DNA of 41,729 nt from Heterotrichella gracilis (GCA_032358255.1 JAULBX010026953.1:1-41729), one strand, 5' to 3'; counted from the first letter of the stretch, positions 11,401-22,500 are shown. Made by a program: numbers and translations. Notes: generated by a model from the letters alone, not told the origin.

Positions 11401-14400
11401 CCCATGCTTCCCCCTGTCATCCCCACTATCCCCAACCCCAACCCCAACCCCAACCCCACCACCCGCAGGCGTGAGCACCGCCTTTGCCAACGCCATCAGC
11501 GGGGCCAAGGCGGATGACCTGAGCGGGTGGGACGTGGGGATCGTGTTCGTGGATGTGGTCAAGAAGACGTGGCTCAGCCTCTACAAGGTGCTTGGGGGGT
11601 GGAGTGGGGATGTGGGGATGGTGCTTGTTGGCATGGGGATGATGTCTCTCGAATTGAAATTGTGTCTTTTTGTGGGGATGATGTTTTTCTGTTGGCTCAG
11701 CCTCTACAAGGTGTGTGGGGGGTGGAGTGGGGATGTGGGGTGGATATGGATGTGTGCGGGGTGGGTGGGTGGGGGGTGCTAGCATGGGGATGGTGTTTTT
11801 GTGAGTGCTGGGATGGATGTTGGTGGAAGTGGGGTTGGTGTTTCTCAAATCGGGGATATAATTTTATAACTGTGGAGATATTGTTTATTATTGTGGGGAT
11901 GATCTTTATGGACCGGTGGTGGAAACAGGAAGGAACGTAAGGTGGGTGGCATGTATGAGGTGTGGGGATGCAAGGGTGTTAGGGGATTGGGGGCGCAAGG
12001 GGTTGAGTTACACAAACCTGCCGAGGAGGGAAGGGGAGGTGTGGCGGTTGGGTATGGCGAACGTGTCCTTGCATGCGTCCGCATCGCCTAGTCAACTGCC
12101 CATGCCTCACAGAGTGGCGTGGATCCCTCTCCCCCTGCCCCTTTCACTGATGTTGTGCACCCCCCCTTCCATGCAGCAGGATGGCATGCCCCCCAATGTT
12201 GAGGATGTGTGCCCCTATGACCCTTACACCGGGGTGGACTATGAGAATGACGCGCCTGAGTACCAGCGGGTGGTGGTGAATGTGGAGGTGGGTGGGGTGG
12301 GGTGGTGGGTGGTGGGTGGGGGAGGGCGACTGCAGCTGACTATCCACACAATGGCATGTCAGATCGACAACGAGGGTTTTACGTAGTGAAAGGCATGAAT
12401 CACACAGGGGTATTTGTACCAACAGGTGCTTTTGTGCTGTTCCTGCATGTTGGAAGGGGTGGTGGTGTTGAGGGGAAACCTTGTGGAGGGTCTGGCGGAA
12501 ACCCTAGCGCTGAGGGGAAACCCTTGCGCAAGGGCAGACATGGCGAGGTTGCTGCTGGGCACTGTGGGTGTAGGGTTTTAGGGTTTTAGGGTTTGGGGAG
12601 GGAACCCTTGCAGGGCAGGCATGGCGAGGTTGCTGTTGGGCGTCGTAGGTGGAGGTCTAGGGTTCAGGGTCTAGAGTTCAGGGTTTAGGGAGAGGGTTTT
12701 TGAGGGTTGCTGTTGGGCGTCGTGGGTGTACAGCGCGCCCGCCATGACCCTTGCCCACGTGTACTACCAATGGGTTGGGTTGGGTTGGGCACGGTGTGTC
12801 GACCTGCCGCAGCGATAGTACACCTGGTAGGGGTCATGGAGGCCGCGCAGCATAGCCATGATGCCCGGCAAGCGTTGCATTGTCCTCACCCGGGCGCAGG
12901 GGTTTCCCTGCGGTTACAGTTGCAGTTACATGCGTGGCCCCGAGGGGAATGCATCCACTGACAGCAGCCACGCGCCATGCATTCCTGCACACTGGGCTGG
13001 CAGCACCCAGGGTTGCATGCGCTCCTGTCCATCACAAGGGTTTCCCTGTGCACAAGGGTTTCCCTGTGCACAAGGGTTTCCCTCGTGAGCAACACCTGCC
13101 TGGCAGTGGCTGCAGCAAAGGGTTTCCCTCCTCGCTAGGGTTCCCCTTCTCCAGGATTTTTTCCTTTGCTAGGGTTTCCCTCTACCTCTACCGAAGCTTG
13201 TGTTGGATCCCTCCCCCCATCCCATTGCCTCACTGGGGTATTATGCCCCCCTGGTGTTTTCGCCAAACCCCTAAACCCTCCCCAAGTGTGACCAGCCATC
13301 AAGGTACCATGTTGACCATCATCATCCCAGTCTTCCTGGAGCTGCAAAACCCTGAATGAAAACCCTAAACCCTAACCCAAACCCTCACACCTCCTGCAGG
13401 TGAGTCGCCACTCGTGGTACTACGTGTGGACCATCATTATCCCAATCTTCCTGGGCGGGATACTTTCCTTTGCCATCTTCTACTTCCCCGTCACAGACAT
13501 TTCACTGCGCTTCCAAGCCATCGTGACGCTCTTCCTGGCACTGGTGGCGCTGCAGGTAGGGAAAGGCCAAACCCTAAATCTGAACCCTAAGCCTAAACCC
13601 TAACTCGTGAAGCCGCTGGTGGTGGCGCCGATGAGGGGGCAAAACCCTAGACGGAGTCTAAACCCTAGCTGTGGTGCCGTGTGACTCTATCCCCTAAATG
13701 TTGCGCCAATGGGGCTCTGAATCCAAGCTGGGGCGCCTGTCCCTTCCTTGTGCCTTGCGCATGCTCTAGGTTTGTAATCAACTGGGCCCCTGGACCCTCA
13801 TCCACAAAACCTACGCATTGCTGACGCATACCCCCCGACCCCCCTTCCCAGTTTGTTGTGAGCGCCAACCTGCCCGCCTCCTCCTACATCCTGCCATCAC
13901 AACAGCTCATCATGCTCACATACATCCTCTTCCTCCTACTCACCGCCGAGTCATTCCTGGTGTTCTTCATAGCCACGCGACAGGTACGTTATCATGCACG
14001 CCCTAGTGCACTGTATAGGGTTCAAGATGTAGGGTTTATAGTCCTTCGAGGTGGTGTTCTTGGCCACGCGCCAGGTACGTTATGATGCACTGTCAGGATT
14101 TAGGGGTTCCTGGTGTTAGTCGTAGCCAGGCGACAGATAGGCTGCTGTTGCGTAGGGTCTACTGTTGACTAGGGTTTAGGGTTTAGGGTTCACCCCCACG
14201 TGCTACTAAGCTAAGCAACTGACAGTCTTGCAGGAGCGAGATGCTCAGCAGCAGATCGGGATGCACTCTAGTTTGGGACAAGACCCTAAACCTAAACCCT
14301 AGATTAACCCAATTCCCTGGCTTGCCAGGAGCGAGAGATGCAGCGGCAGCAGCAGGACGGGGTGCACTCCAAGCTTGACACCCTGAAACCCTCCAATCCT

Positions 14401-16964
14401 ACACTCAAAACCCCAAACCCCTAAACCCTAAACTGACCCGATTACCTCGCTTTGCCAGGAGCGGGAAATGCAGCGGCAGCAGCAGGTGCACCACTCCAGA
14501 CTGGACACCCTGAAACCCTAAACCCTACACGCAAACCCTGTAACTTAAACCCTAAACTGAGCCGATTTCCTGGCTTTGCTAAGAGCGAGAAATGCAGCGG
14601 CAGCAGCAGGTGGGGGTGCATACCAAGCTGGACACCCTGAAAACCTCAAACAACCCTAAACCCTAAGCTAGTTGATTTTTCATGCAGGAGCGGGAAATGC
14701 AGCGGCAGCAGCAGGTTGGAGTGCACACCAAACTGGACACCCTTGCCCGAAGCAGGCGCCAGCAAAAGGCTGCGGCTGCTGCAAAGGTCAAGGGGAGCAT
14801 GAGCAGTGGGCGGGAAGGGGGGGGCATGTGGGCGTGGGGCGGGGGGGGGAAGTGGAGCGGTGAGGCCCGGGGGGAGGAGTCTGTGCATGACGTGAAGGTG
14901 GATGTGGGGGCTTCACCAGTGGACGTGGGGGGTGCGGGGGGAGAGGGAGATGGGCAGGTAAGAGCTGTGCCATGTTGTTGCTTAAACTTGTGATGCCCGT
15001 GTGTGCATTGGTGCAATGTGGAGCCATAGCATGCCAGTTTGTGTGCATTTCTTGCAATGGACTGTCATCCAGAATATGGGCAACTGCGGCATGTGCTTGC
15101 GTGACAAGTGTATTCATTGCTGGGCTCGCGCCATCCTTGGGAGGGAAATGCCTAAGGCCTACTCGCGGCCAGACATGGAATGAGGCGGTGCTGCATCGCA
15201 TCCCTAGCCAGCGCAATCGCATCCCCAGGCACTTCATCCCCATCCCCACGCAGCACAACTGCAGCCCCGACCACATACCACACACCCAGCCTCCCACAAG
15301 CACCCAACCCCCTCCAACCCCCCTCTCCAGCTCTCCCTAAAACCCTCCCCACCACCCCCCAGGGCGCCGACACCCTGCCACCACCACCACCACCCACCAC
15401 CGAGGCCCCACCGCCGCCCCGCCCACCCTCCACCGGCCCCCAGCTGCTGAAGTCTGTGTCAGTGCGCTATGGGGTGGTGCGCTTGGGTGAGGTGACCACC
15501 TCCCGAGCCCAAGAGGGGGACCAAGCCATCAGGGATGGGACGGTGCGTGATGGGGTCATGTGCAGGGTTTTGGTTGAGCGGGAACACTTAGGAAGGCTAT
15601 TTTGGGGGTCAGAGAGGTGGGGCTTCAGAGGGTTTAAGTATGGTGTGGTGTGCCTGGTTGAAGAGACCACCTCCCGAGCCCAAGAGGGGGACCAAGCCAT
15701 CAGGGATGGGACGGTGCGTGGTGGGGTCCTTGGCAGATTTTTTGGTGCAGATTAGGGGGATTTGTGCAACCCTGGGACATGAGCGTTGATGGGAGGGTGG
15801 GGGTTGGGAACCCTTAGGGAGGGTTTTATTGTGTGGCACGCCTTGGCGCTCATGAGGAGGGCCAAGCAATCAGGGATAGGACGGGGCCTGGTGGTGGGAG
15901 CTGATGGTTTGGCGGGCACGGGTTCTATGAAACAATGATGTTCCCTTGACCTCGCTTTGCCTCGTGGGTAGTGTGTTATATTTGCCCTGAAAAACATAAA
16001 ATGTGTGTCATTTAAACCTCCTTCCCTCTTCCAGGCCGCCATCCTGACCTTGGACAACCCTGGCACCCCCCAAGAAATGCTGGAATTTGGGCCAGGGGAG
16101 GATGACATGAAAGATGCGGGGAGGGATGCAGGGGAGGTGGGCTCCAGCGGGGTGCACAAGGGGGCGATGGGGCGCGTGAGGAACTGGTTCAGAAAGGTGA
16201 GGGGGTGGTGTAGGGTTTAGGGTTTAGTCACAAGAAGGTGAGGGGAGGGTTCTGGAGGAACTGTGCTCATTTCGTTTTGCAGGTAAAGTTCTAGCCTGCA
16301 AAACCCTTCGTAAACAGGCATAAATACAGCTGGGGTCAGTCAACACGGTCAGTCGTGGGCTGCAACCACAGCTGCGACTGCGTCAACCCTGCTGTTAACC
16401 GCATGGCCCGCCATCACCCACGTGGACCCACTCGTACATCTAAACCCCAATACGCTGAAGTCTACACATTAAATCCTGAGCAAACCCCAAGACTTCAACA
16501 GAACACCAAAACTCCGGGCGGGGGCAAGGGCACCATGTGGCCCTCCGGCCCGCGCGTGGGACCCGCCATCAACCGCATGGACCTCCCCATCACTCTAAAC
16601 CCTAAACCCTGTATTTCGAACCCTCAACTCCTACCCCTGAATCCTGCAACCTCATCCCCCGCAGGCGGGCAAGGGCATGCGCAACTGCCTGATGTGGCCC
16701 TCCGCGCCGCGCGTCGGCCCCGCCATCAACCGCATGGACCTCCCGCCCGAGGAGCGCGACGCGTTCAACGTGTGGATGGCGCGCCGCACCGACTCCGCCA
16801 TCGCCCTGCTGCTCCTCGTCACCTACATCGTGTGCTTCATACTGCTGCTGGTGGTGCCCTCCCAGGACTCCAACAGCAGCTTTGACAGCAGCGTGGAGGC
16901 GCTGGTGAAGTCCGAGTACCCCACCTACTATGACATCGTCGCCAACCAGAGCGCGCAGCAGTGA
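8448..16964 (+). CDS. Pentameric ligand-gated ion channel subunit, copy C (14 exons, 673 aa)
   Basis: Full-length paralog of copy B. Exons: 8448-8621, 9116-9197, 9543-9624, 10043-10114, 10670-10775, 11019-11097, 11469-11587, 12180-12287, 13400-13555, 13852-13983, 14688-14957, 15363-15542, 16035-16196, 16665-16964 (2022 nt, phases consistent). Start chosen at GCCACCATGG; an upstream in-frame ATG at 8418 would precede the signal peptide. The Pro-loop is FFTPMNFKAFPFDKQ (Pro168) without the Cys pair. M1 (about 280-303) has the conserved Pro, M2 has Leu320 at 9', M3 is 345-367, and M4 is about 617-639 followed by a 34-residue tail ending NQSAQQ. NVT and NGS are possible N-glycosylation sites. Unlike copy B, an intron splits the M3 exon from the cytoplasmic loop at CAG/GAG; that intron holds four extra partial copies of the loop exon. 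Introns are larger and richer in exon fragments and CCCTAAA repeats than in B. Confidence 0.92.
8960..9105 (+). repeat. About 50-bp tandem repeat, three copies
   Basis: Three diverged units share the core GTATGGAGTGGCGGTTGCC and CCCTACACC. They end just before the exon 2 acceptor of copy C (intron 1). Confidence 0.75.
9203..9310 (+). repeat. Interstitial telomere-like CCCTAAA cluster
   Basis: Degenerate CCCTAAA/CCCTGAA units begin right after exon 2 of copy C and are interspersed with CTGCAGGAGCC repeats. They are too short and degenerate for a real telomere. Confidence 0.8.
9600..9822 (+). repeat. Two extra copies of exon 3 3' edge (copy C)
   Basis: The real end of exon 3 (encoding FQQKKAQ plus the GTGCGCA donor, about 9600-9632) recurs at about 9696-9730 and 9786-9822. 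The spacing is about 90 bp, with slight changes and the donor retained. Confidence 0.8.
9940..9962 (+). repeat. Extra copy of exon 4 5' edge (copy C)
   Basis: A CTGCAG acceptor followed by a CDDLWLP-coding stretch lies about 100 bp before the real exon 4 at 10043. A third, fainter copy is near 9997-10019. The copy lacks the rest of the exon. Confidence 0.75.
11143..11186 (+). repeat. Copy of exon 6 3' half (copy C)
   Basis: The segment encoding YNNESVVFQPSNT is repeated about 80 bp after the real one (YNNGSVVFQPSNT). The two are separated by CCCTAAA units. Confidence 0.85.
11430..11457 (+). repeat. (CCCCAA)n run before exon 7 acceptor
   Basis: About four CCCCAA units form a pyrimidine-rich tract just upstream of the exon 7 acceptor at 11468. 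Confidence 0.8.
11693..11740 (+). repeat. Copy of exon 7 3' edge and donor (copy C)
   Basis: The sequence encoding WLSLYK, the donor and about 30 bp of intron recur 122 bp downstream of the original at 11571. The region between is rich in GTGGGGATG repeats. Confidence 0.85.
12460..12710 (+). repeat. TTTAGGG-type and GGGAAACC repeats in intron 8 (copy C)
   Basis: Telomere-like repeats occur here in the G-strand orientation (around 12575-12595 and 12655-12690). Two copies of a segment containing GGCATGGCGAGGTTGCTG lie at about 12537 and 12617. Confidence 0.75.
13033..13083 (+). repeat. 18-bp tandem repeat, three copies
   Basis: The unit CACAAGGGTTTCCCTGTG repeats with an exact 18-bp period. 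Further GGGTTTCCCT words continue downstream to about 13180. It lies in intron 8 of copy C. Confidence 0.9.
14234..14735 (+). repeat. Five-copy array of the M3-M4 loop exon's 5' edge
   Basis: Between exon 10 and exon 11 of copy C the start of the loop exon (EREMQRQQQ plus about ten residues) appears at about 14235, 14331, 14459, 14583 and, as the full exon, 14688. The acceptor AG is kept in each, although the fourth reads AAG. The second to fourth copies run from GACACCCTGAAA straight into CCCTAAA-type sequence. Copies with CAG followed by GTGC or GTGG could act as in-phase 27-nt mini-exons. Confidence 0.85.
15610..15890 (+). repeat. Two decaying copies of exon 12 3' part (copy C)
   Basis: The end of exon 12 (encoding TTSRAQEGDQAIRDGT, plus GTGCGTG) recurs almost exactly at about 15660-15727. 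A strongly decayed version lies at about 15835-15890. Confidence 0.8.
16370..16600 (+). repeat. Two partial copies of M4 exon 5' part (copy C)
   Basis: Upstream of the real last exon, 16515-16590 repeats the sequence coding MWPSGPRVGPAINRMDLP and breaks off into CCCTAAA units. An older, more decayed version lies at about 16370-16435 (VNPAVNRMARH). Confidence 0.75.
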
Positions 16965-16984
16965 GTGTGGTGGGTGGTGGGGAC

Positions 16985-17620
16985 GAGCCAATACCGCTGC
17001 TGCGCTGCTGCTGCTGGTCACCTACATAGTGCGCTTCATACTGCTGCTGGTGGAACCCTCGGAGGATTCCAACAGCAGCTTTGAGAACAATGTGAAGGCG
17101 CTGGTGAGCTCCGAGTACCCCACCTCCTATGACATCGTCTCTTACCAGAGTGAGCCGGGTGGCGGGAGCCGCGCCGCGTCCGGTGTGTGGCCTATCGCCT
17201 ACCTTTTGGTGTTTTGTGCTGTTCCTGGTGGTGCTGCTGGTGGTGGTTCACCTGGAGGAGTCGAGCAGCAGATTTGGTGTCAGCGTAAAGCCGCTGGTGA
17301 AGGCGCAGTACCCCACCTACTGTGCGCTCCTGGCCAACCAGAGCGCGCAGCAGTGAGTGTGGTGGCGGGGGCGCGGCGCACCCAGTGGGTGGCTTTTCAA
17401 TGCTGCTGCTCATTGCCTGCATCGTGAGCTCGGTCTTGCTCCTAATGGTGCCTACCCAAAGACTGCAATAGCTGCTAGCTGAGGACAACATGGAGTCGGT
17501 GAAGAGGTCCTTCCATGAGGTCCAGGCCAGGCAGAGCGCGCAGCAGCTACCCTTGACTATTGCGGAGGGTCATGGACCTACCCATTATGGCATCACCGCC
17601 AGGGTGCGCAGTGCAAGGAG
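16985..17620 (+). repeat. Tandem decayed copies of the M4/tail exon downstream of copy C
   Basis: After the stop codon at 16964 the M4-plus-tail coding sequence recurs about every 190-200 bp. Copies lie at 16995-17155 (TYIVRFILLLVEPSEDSNSS), 17192-17356 (ending again NQSAQQ stop), 17395-17545 (MLLLIACIVSS, with an early stop), and a remnant at about 17560-17620. The third copy ends with nearly the same bases as the true exon, including the bases after the stop. Confidence 0.85.
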
Positions 17621-19510
17621 TCAGTTGGCCAACCCCTCCCCCCCTGCAGGAGGGCGATGCACTTGATACTAGGGTTTGGGGTTATAATAAAGTAATAGGT
17701 TTAATAAAGTAAGCCAGTTTTCCGCACTGACACCGCAGCCGCCTTTGGCAGGTTACAAAGTGCAGAGTGATACACAGTGGGTTGTGGGTTGTGAGGATTA
17801 TTGTTGGATATTATACAGACTGCTTTTTCTTTTGCATGATTGTTTGGTGTATTATTTATTATCGACTGCATGGGTGAATTGCTTTTATCTGTCCTGTGCA
17901 TTGCAGTATGGTGGTGCACCGGTCCTTAACCCTAAACCCTAAAACCAGGATGGGCTGCACCTGAGGAGGGAATTGGGCCAGCCGGGAAGTGGTGTGTTGA
18001 ACTCGCAGGGACGTAGTCCCCACAATGCCATGCACTTTCAGGGAACCCTTGAGGGAATGGTGGCGTACGCTATAGTAGAAGGGGTTTAACACTGCGAGTT
18101 GCTGATGCAGCAGCATCTGAATCAGCAGGTTGACGAATGTGGTTGAAGAAAAAACACACATGTGGAAACAGTAAACCTTATCGAGTGGCGTGTCCGTTCT
18201 AAGAGACTTGGAAAGTTTTCACACCCATGGAATGAATGAAACTCGCGAGAGTATCACACATTGACACGGTACACTACTCGTAGTCTGAAAGCTGGTGGAC
18301 TACTTTGTCAAAACCCTCGGGCTTGGCGAAACCCTTCAGGCCTTAGGAAAGGGTTGAACCCTTAGGGTGGGAAGGGTTCAACGGCAGCAGTACTGTTCGT
18401 TTTTAATGATTCCCGCCACCTGTATGTACCATGGTGGGTGGGTGCGAGGGATCGCTTTGTGTGTGGGTGGATGGTGGGGCATTCTAAGGACAAGCTGCTG
18501 GTGCGTGTAGGTTCAAGGTGCATGTGGGATGGATGGTGGATGGTAGAAATGGTGCGCGTGGGGGGGATCCAAGGTGGCTGCGTGTGTGATGGCCCAGTGG
18601 GTGCAGCAGGTACATGGGTGGACGGGGGAGGATTAGGAGTTTAATGGTGCCTGCTGCTGTGATCAACACATAAGCTGTGGAGGGTATTTGGTGTGTGTCA
18701 GCCCTTGAAGGACCCTGACTAGGGCGCAACGAGACCCTAGCGCGCACGGCGCCTGAGGTTTAGGGTATTTAGGGTTTGGTCCAGGGTGGCTAGGGTTCAC
18801 TCTTTCGACGGTTGCAACCAAGCAGTGAAGGGGCTACAAATGCTCGCTAGTGGCTGTGTTTGCATATGGGGCTGCTGTTATGGACTTATTTGCTTGCTGC
18901 AATACTGTACAGCCAGCAGCCCTAGGCCTACTCTAGCAGTACTGTACAGCCAGGAGGTCCAACAGTGCAGGAGTGCGCCTATAACCCCAAACTGGCCACA
19001 GTCTACTGGTTGATGTACAGCCGACAATAGTGAGATTTAAGGCTAGCTTTAGCCAGGACTGTTTCCCACACGTGCGACAACCACAGACCAAGCCTGGTAA
19101 CCTAAGGTAACCCTTGAACTTGCATTCGTGGTCCCCACCACTATTCGGCTTGTTGGACTTTGAACTGGCAATTGTGGGCCCCATAACTACACCGCGAACA
19201 GCTTGTTGACTAACTTCGAACTGATTCAGCTTCGGCGACGATTCGCATACGATACGCTGGCAGCTTGAGCCCGTCAGCTAGACATATGCACAGCTCTGTC
19301 CGTGTACCCCGCACTATATATGTGGACACCGTCCACGTTCTTGTGCAAATATCTATAGCTCACCACGCGGACCCCGCTACTGTGCATAGTTGCCTCGGAA
19401 AAGGTTCGATCTTGCTTCCATAACAGCACTGGTTGGTGCTTTGACTTACCTCTTAGCACTCCACAGTCGCTGTTTGCACCGGTACCTTGAGTGCAACTGT
19501 GCAGCGCGCA
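17621..19510. other. Intergenic between pLGIC copy C and the protease-like gene
   Basis: No exon is supported. Contents include CCCTAAA units near 17925-17945, AACCCTT/AAGGGTT words at about 18310-18380, a repeated TACTGTACAGCCAG at 18906 and 18940, and a TATA-like element at 19313. Confidence 0.5.
19313..19322 (+). promoter_or_regulatory. TATA-like element
   Basis: ACTATATATG lies about 190 bp upstream of the start codon of the protease-like gene, so it would imply a 5' leader of about 160 nt. Confidence 0.35.
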
Positions 19511-22500
19511 ATGGCAGGCCAATCTCGACTTGTGAAGGCCACATGCGTCGCTTGCCTGCTGTTGTGCCTCGCGCTTTTCGCCTATGGTCAACCCATCTCC
19601 AAGGAGGAAAAGAAGGCGATGAAGCAAAGGACTGCAGAGCTCAGGGTGAGGGTGGCATTTTGCTACAATGTCTGAGCGTTCATAATACAGTTATGCAGGT
19701 CGGCACGCCGTGAGTTCAGCCTTTGTCAGACTGCGTATACATATATGTTACTCGCATCCAAAAGTCGTGCTGCGTCTTCAAGCTGGTGAATCGATTGCAC
19801 TGGTCTGCTGTGACTTCCCCTTGCGGTGCAGAGGCGCCTCGTTGACCCTGTGCGCTTGTGACACTTGTCGTGTACTGGTGCAGGCCCAAGGCTTGCACGG
19901 ATATAAGGCGTGGGCGCAAGGGAAGGGCAGAGTATTCGCAAACGACAAGGTACGGAGCCACTGGAAATGGGTGGTTTTGCATGGTTTTGGTGGTTATCCG
20001 ACCCGCGGCCTCGCATGCGACGCCTGCGGGGGCTGTCCTTCATGTACAGGGTTTGGCCAATCCATGGACTTTGAAGTAGCCGCCTAGCTGCCTAGCGCTA
20101 CTGGCGCTTATCACCCTTGCAGAGTCTAACAGTTTCCAAACCATTCTCTTTGTTTTGTTCCCGTTGCTGTGTCAACTAACAAGCGTCATGGTCTGCTTGA
20201 CCCCATACCCTACCTCGTACGAGTGCTAGCACTTCTGATGGTCTCTTCCGCTCCTCCTGCAGGAAGCTGAGCGTCGTCATGGGCAGTTCCTGAAGACGCT
20301 GGACGAGATCGATGACCTAAACACTGTGCAGGACTCGTGGCTGGTACGTCTTGTAGGGGTTTTGCGTTTAGGGTTTAGGGTTTCGCTGCAGGCACAACGA
20401 GCATATGGCCTTACAACGTTAAGTACTTCTGTGTTGTGCTCACCAAATGCACCTCCCCGTTTGGGTGTGGCCCCTATATAGCGATGAATGCTTTATCCCA
20501 TTAGCAACCTTAGCGCCACCCCCACATGCTACCTCCCTGTTCCTGTAAGCATGACCCTAAACCCTTAGTCCTAACACAAACCCTAAAACCTTAGTCCCCG
20601 GCCCTTGCTCAGTTCCGCCCCTAACAAAAACCCAAAACCCTAAGTCCCCGGCCCTTGCTCAGTTCCGCCCCTAACAAAAACCCAAAACCCTTAGTCCCTG
20701 GCCCTTGCTCTGTTCCGCCCCTAACAAAACCCCTAAACCCTTAGTCCCCGGCCCTTACTCTGTTCCGCCCCTAACACAAACCCTAAACCCTTAATCCCCA
20801 GCACTAGCTCTGCGACACTTCCACATAGTGTCAGTGGCATGACACCTGGTGTTCCCCTTGAGAATCCACCCCTGAAACATCCCCCCCTTGAAAATCTTTC
20901 CCCTTCAACACTTTCCAGGCAGGCGTGACCAGCTTTGCTGACTGGACCGATGATGAGAAGCGTGCACTGGTGCCAGCTGTCACGCCACCAGTGAAGGGGG
21001 AAGGGGAAGGGGAGGAAGGGGTTGTCCAGCCCACAGGCAGGAAGCTTTTAGGGACGCCGCTCAACCTCATTGCTTTAGGGTTTAGAGTGTAGGGTGCATG
21101 CGGCTAGGGTGCATGCGGCATAGGGTGCATGTAAGGTGCATGCGGCAAAGGATGCATGCGGCTAACCTGCCCTAAACCCTACACCCATAAAAAGGTGTGA
21201 GATTTAAGGCAATTTAGTTTGCATGCCCTGCAACAGCCAGTACCTAGCCTCAGCATTGTTACCTTGCTTTTGTACACCTTCTGAGCAGGCTGGCATTCTT
21301 TGCCAGGCGATCTTGAATAATAATTTGTGCATGATCACCAGAACCAAAATTTTATGATACACTTATTCATTGAGGTTAAGTTTGATAATTTCCCTTCCAT
21401 TATACCGCAGAGATACGGTAGTGAATTCTCCCCATAACACTACATTTCCTCTCCCCCCAGGTGAAGGCCGCTCCACCCTCACCACCCCACCCGCCAAGTG
21501 GGACTGGCGCAGCCAGGGGAAAGTAACATCAGTGAAGAGCCAGGGGAACTGCGGGTCATACTGGGCACACGCGGGTATTGGCGCCATCGAATCCGCCTAC
21601 CTCATAAACAACGGGGTCTCGCTTGACCTATCAGAGCAGGAAGTGATGAGCTGTGCTAGCAGGTAAGGTTATAGGGTGTACGGTTAGGGTTATAGGGTTT
21701 AGGGAGTGACCAGCCTCTGGGGCTAGCAAGGCCCCATGGTCCCCCTCATTCTGTCTCTTCCTCAACCAACCCCCTCATGCTTGAGATGAGGTGCACTGTC
21801 ACGTATCCTTCATGTGAATGTCGACCCATTCCCATCCTCCAATGTGGACTGTGACATCTGTATTACTTATGGCACTTATTTGTGCTGGCTGGGCCAACCA
21901 GAATGGGTGCAATGGTGGTCAGATGACTGCGGCATTTGCATATGCCAAGGCTAACGGGAGTGTAGCCGAGTCCGTCTACCCTTACCAGGTATGTATACCT
22001 TGTCCGACAACCCCTCAAACCCTTAGCAGGTATGCCTTTTCTACCCTTATTACATGTATCTGCAGGTCTACTGTATAGACAGGCAGTACTCAACCCCTAA
22101 ACCATATAGGTGTCTATGGACGTTATCTGCCTTGCGTGGTGCTCTGATTGCGCAGCTTCTGTTCCCCTGTGTGTGAAACCCTGCACCCTAAACCCTGCAC
22201 CCTAAATCCTACACCCTAAACAAACTTCATATGGCCCATGAACATAAATTTTTGATCAGACAGCACATTGCAACACTGGAAACAAAACACCCTGGAATTA
22301 GTCACCCCTGTACCCGACACCTGCATATTTTAATTGAGGCAGGGAGTGACTGGGACGTGCAACACCGGAATTGCAAAACAAAAACCCTGGGATTGGTCAC
22401 CCTGTATCCAACACCTGCATTATTTTATTTGTGCAGGGGGTGACTGGGACGTGCAACATGGCAGCCAGAAACAGCGTCCCCCCCTCCAGCAAAGCCTGGG

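Noticed and set aside
14234..14735. A CRISPR-like array
   Set aside because: Units are exon fragments with splice signals and CCCTAAA tails; spacing is irregular and the host gene is eukaryotic.
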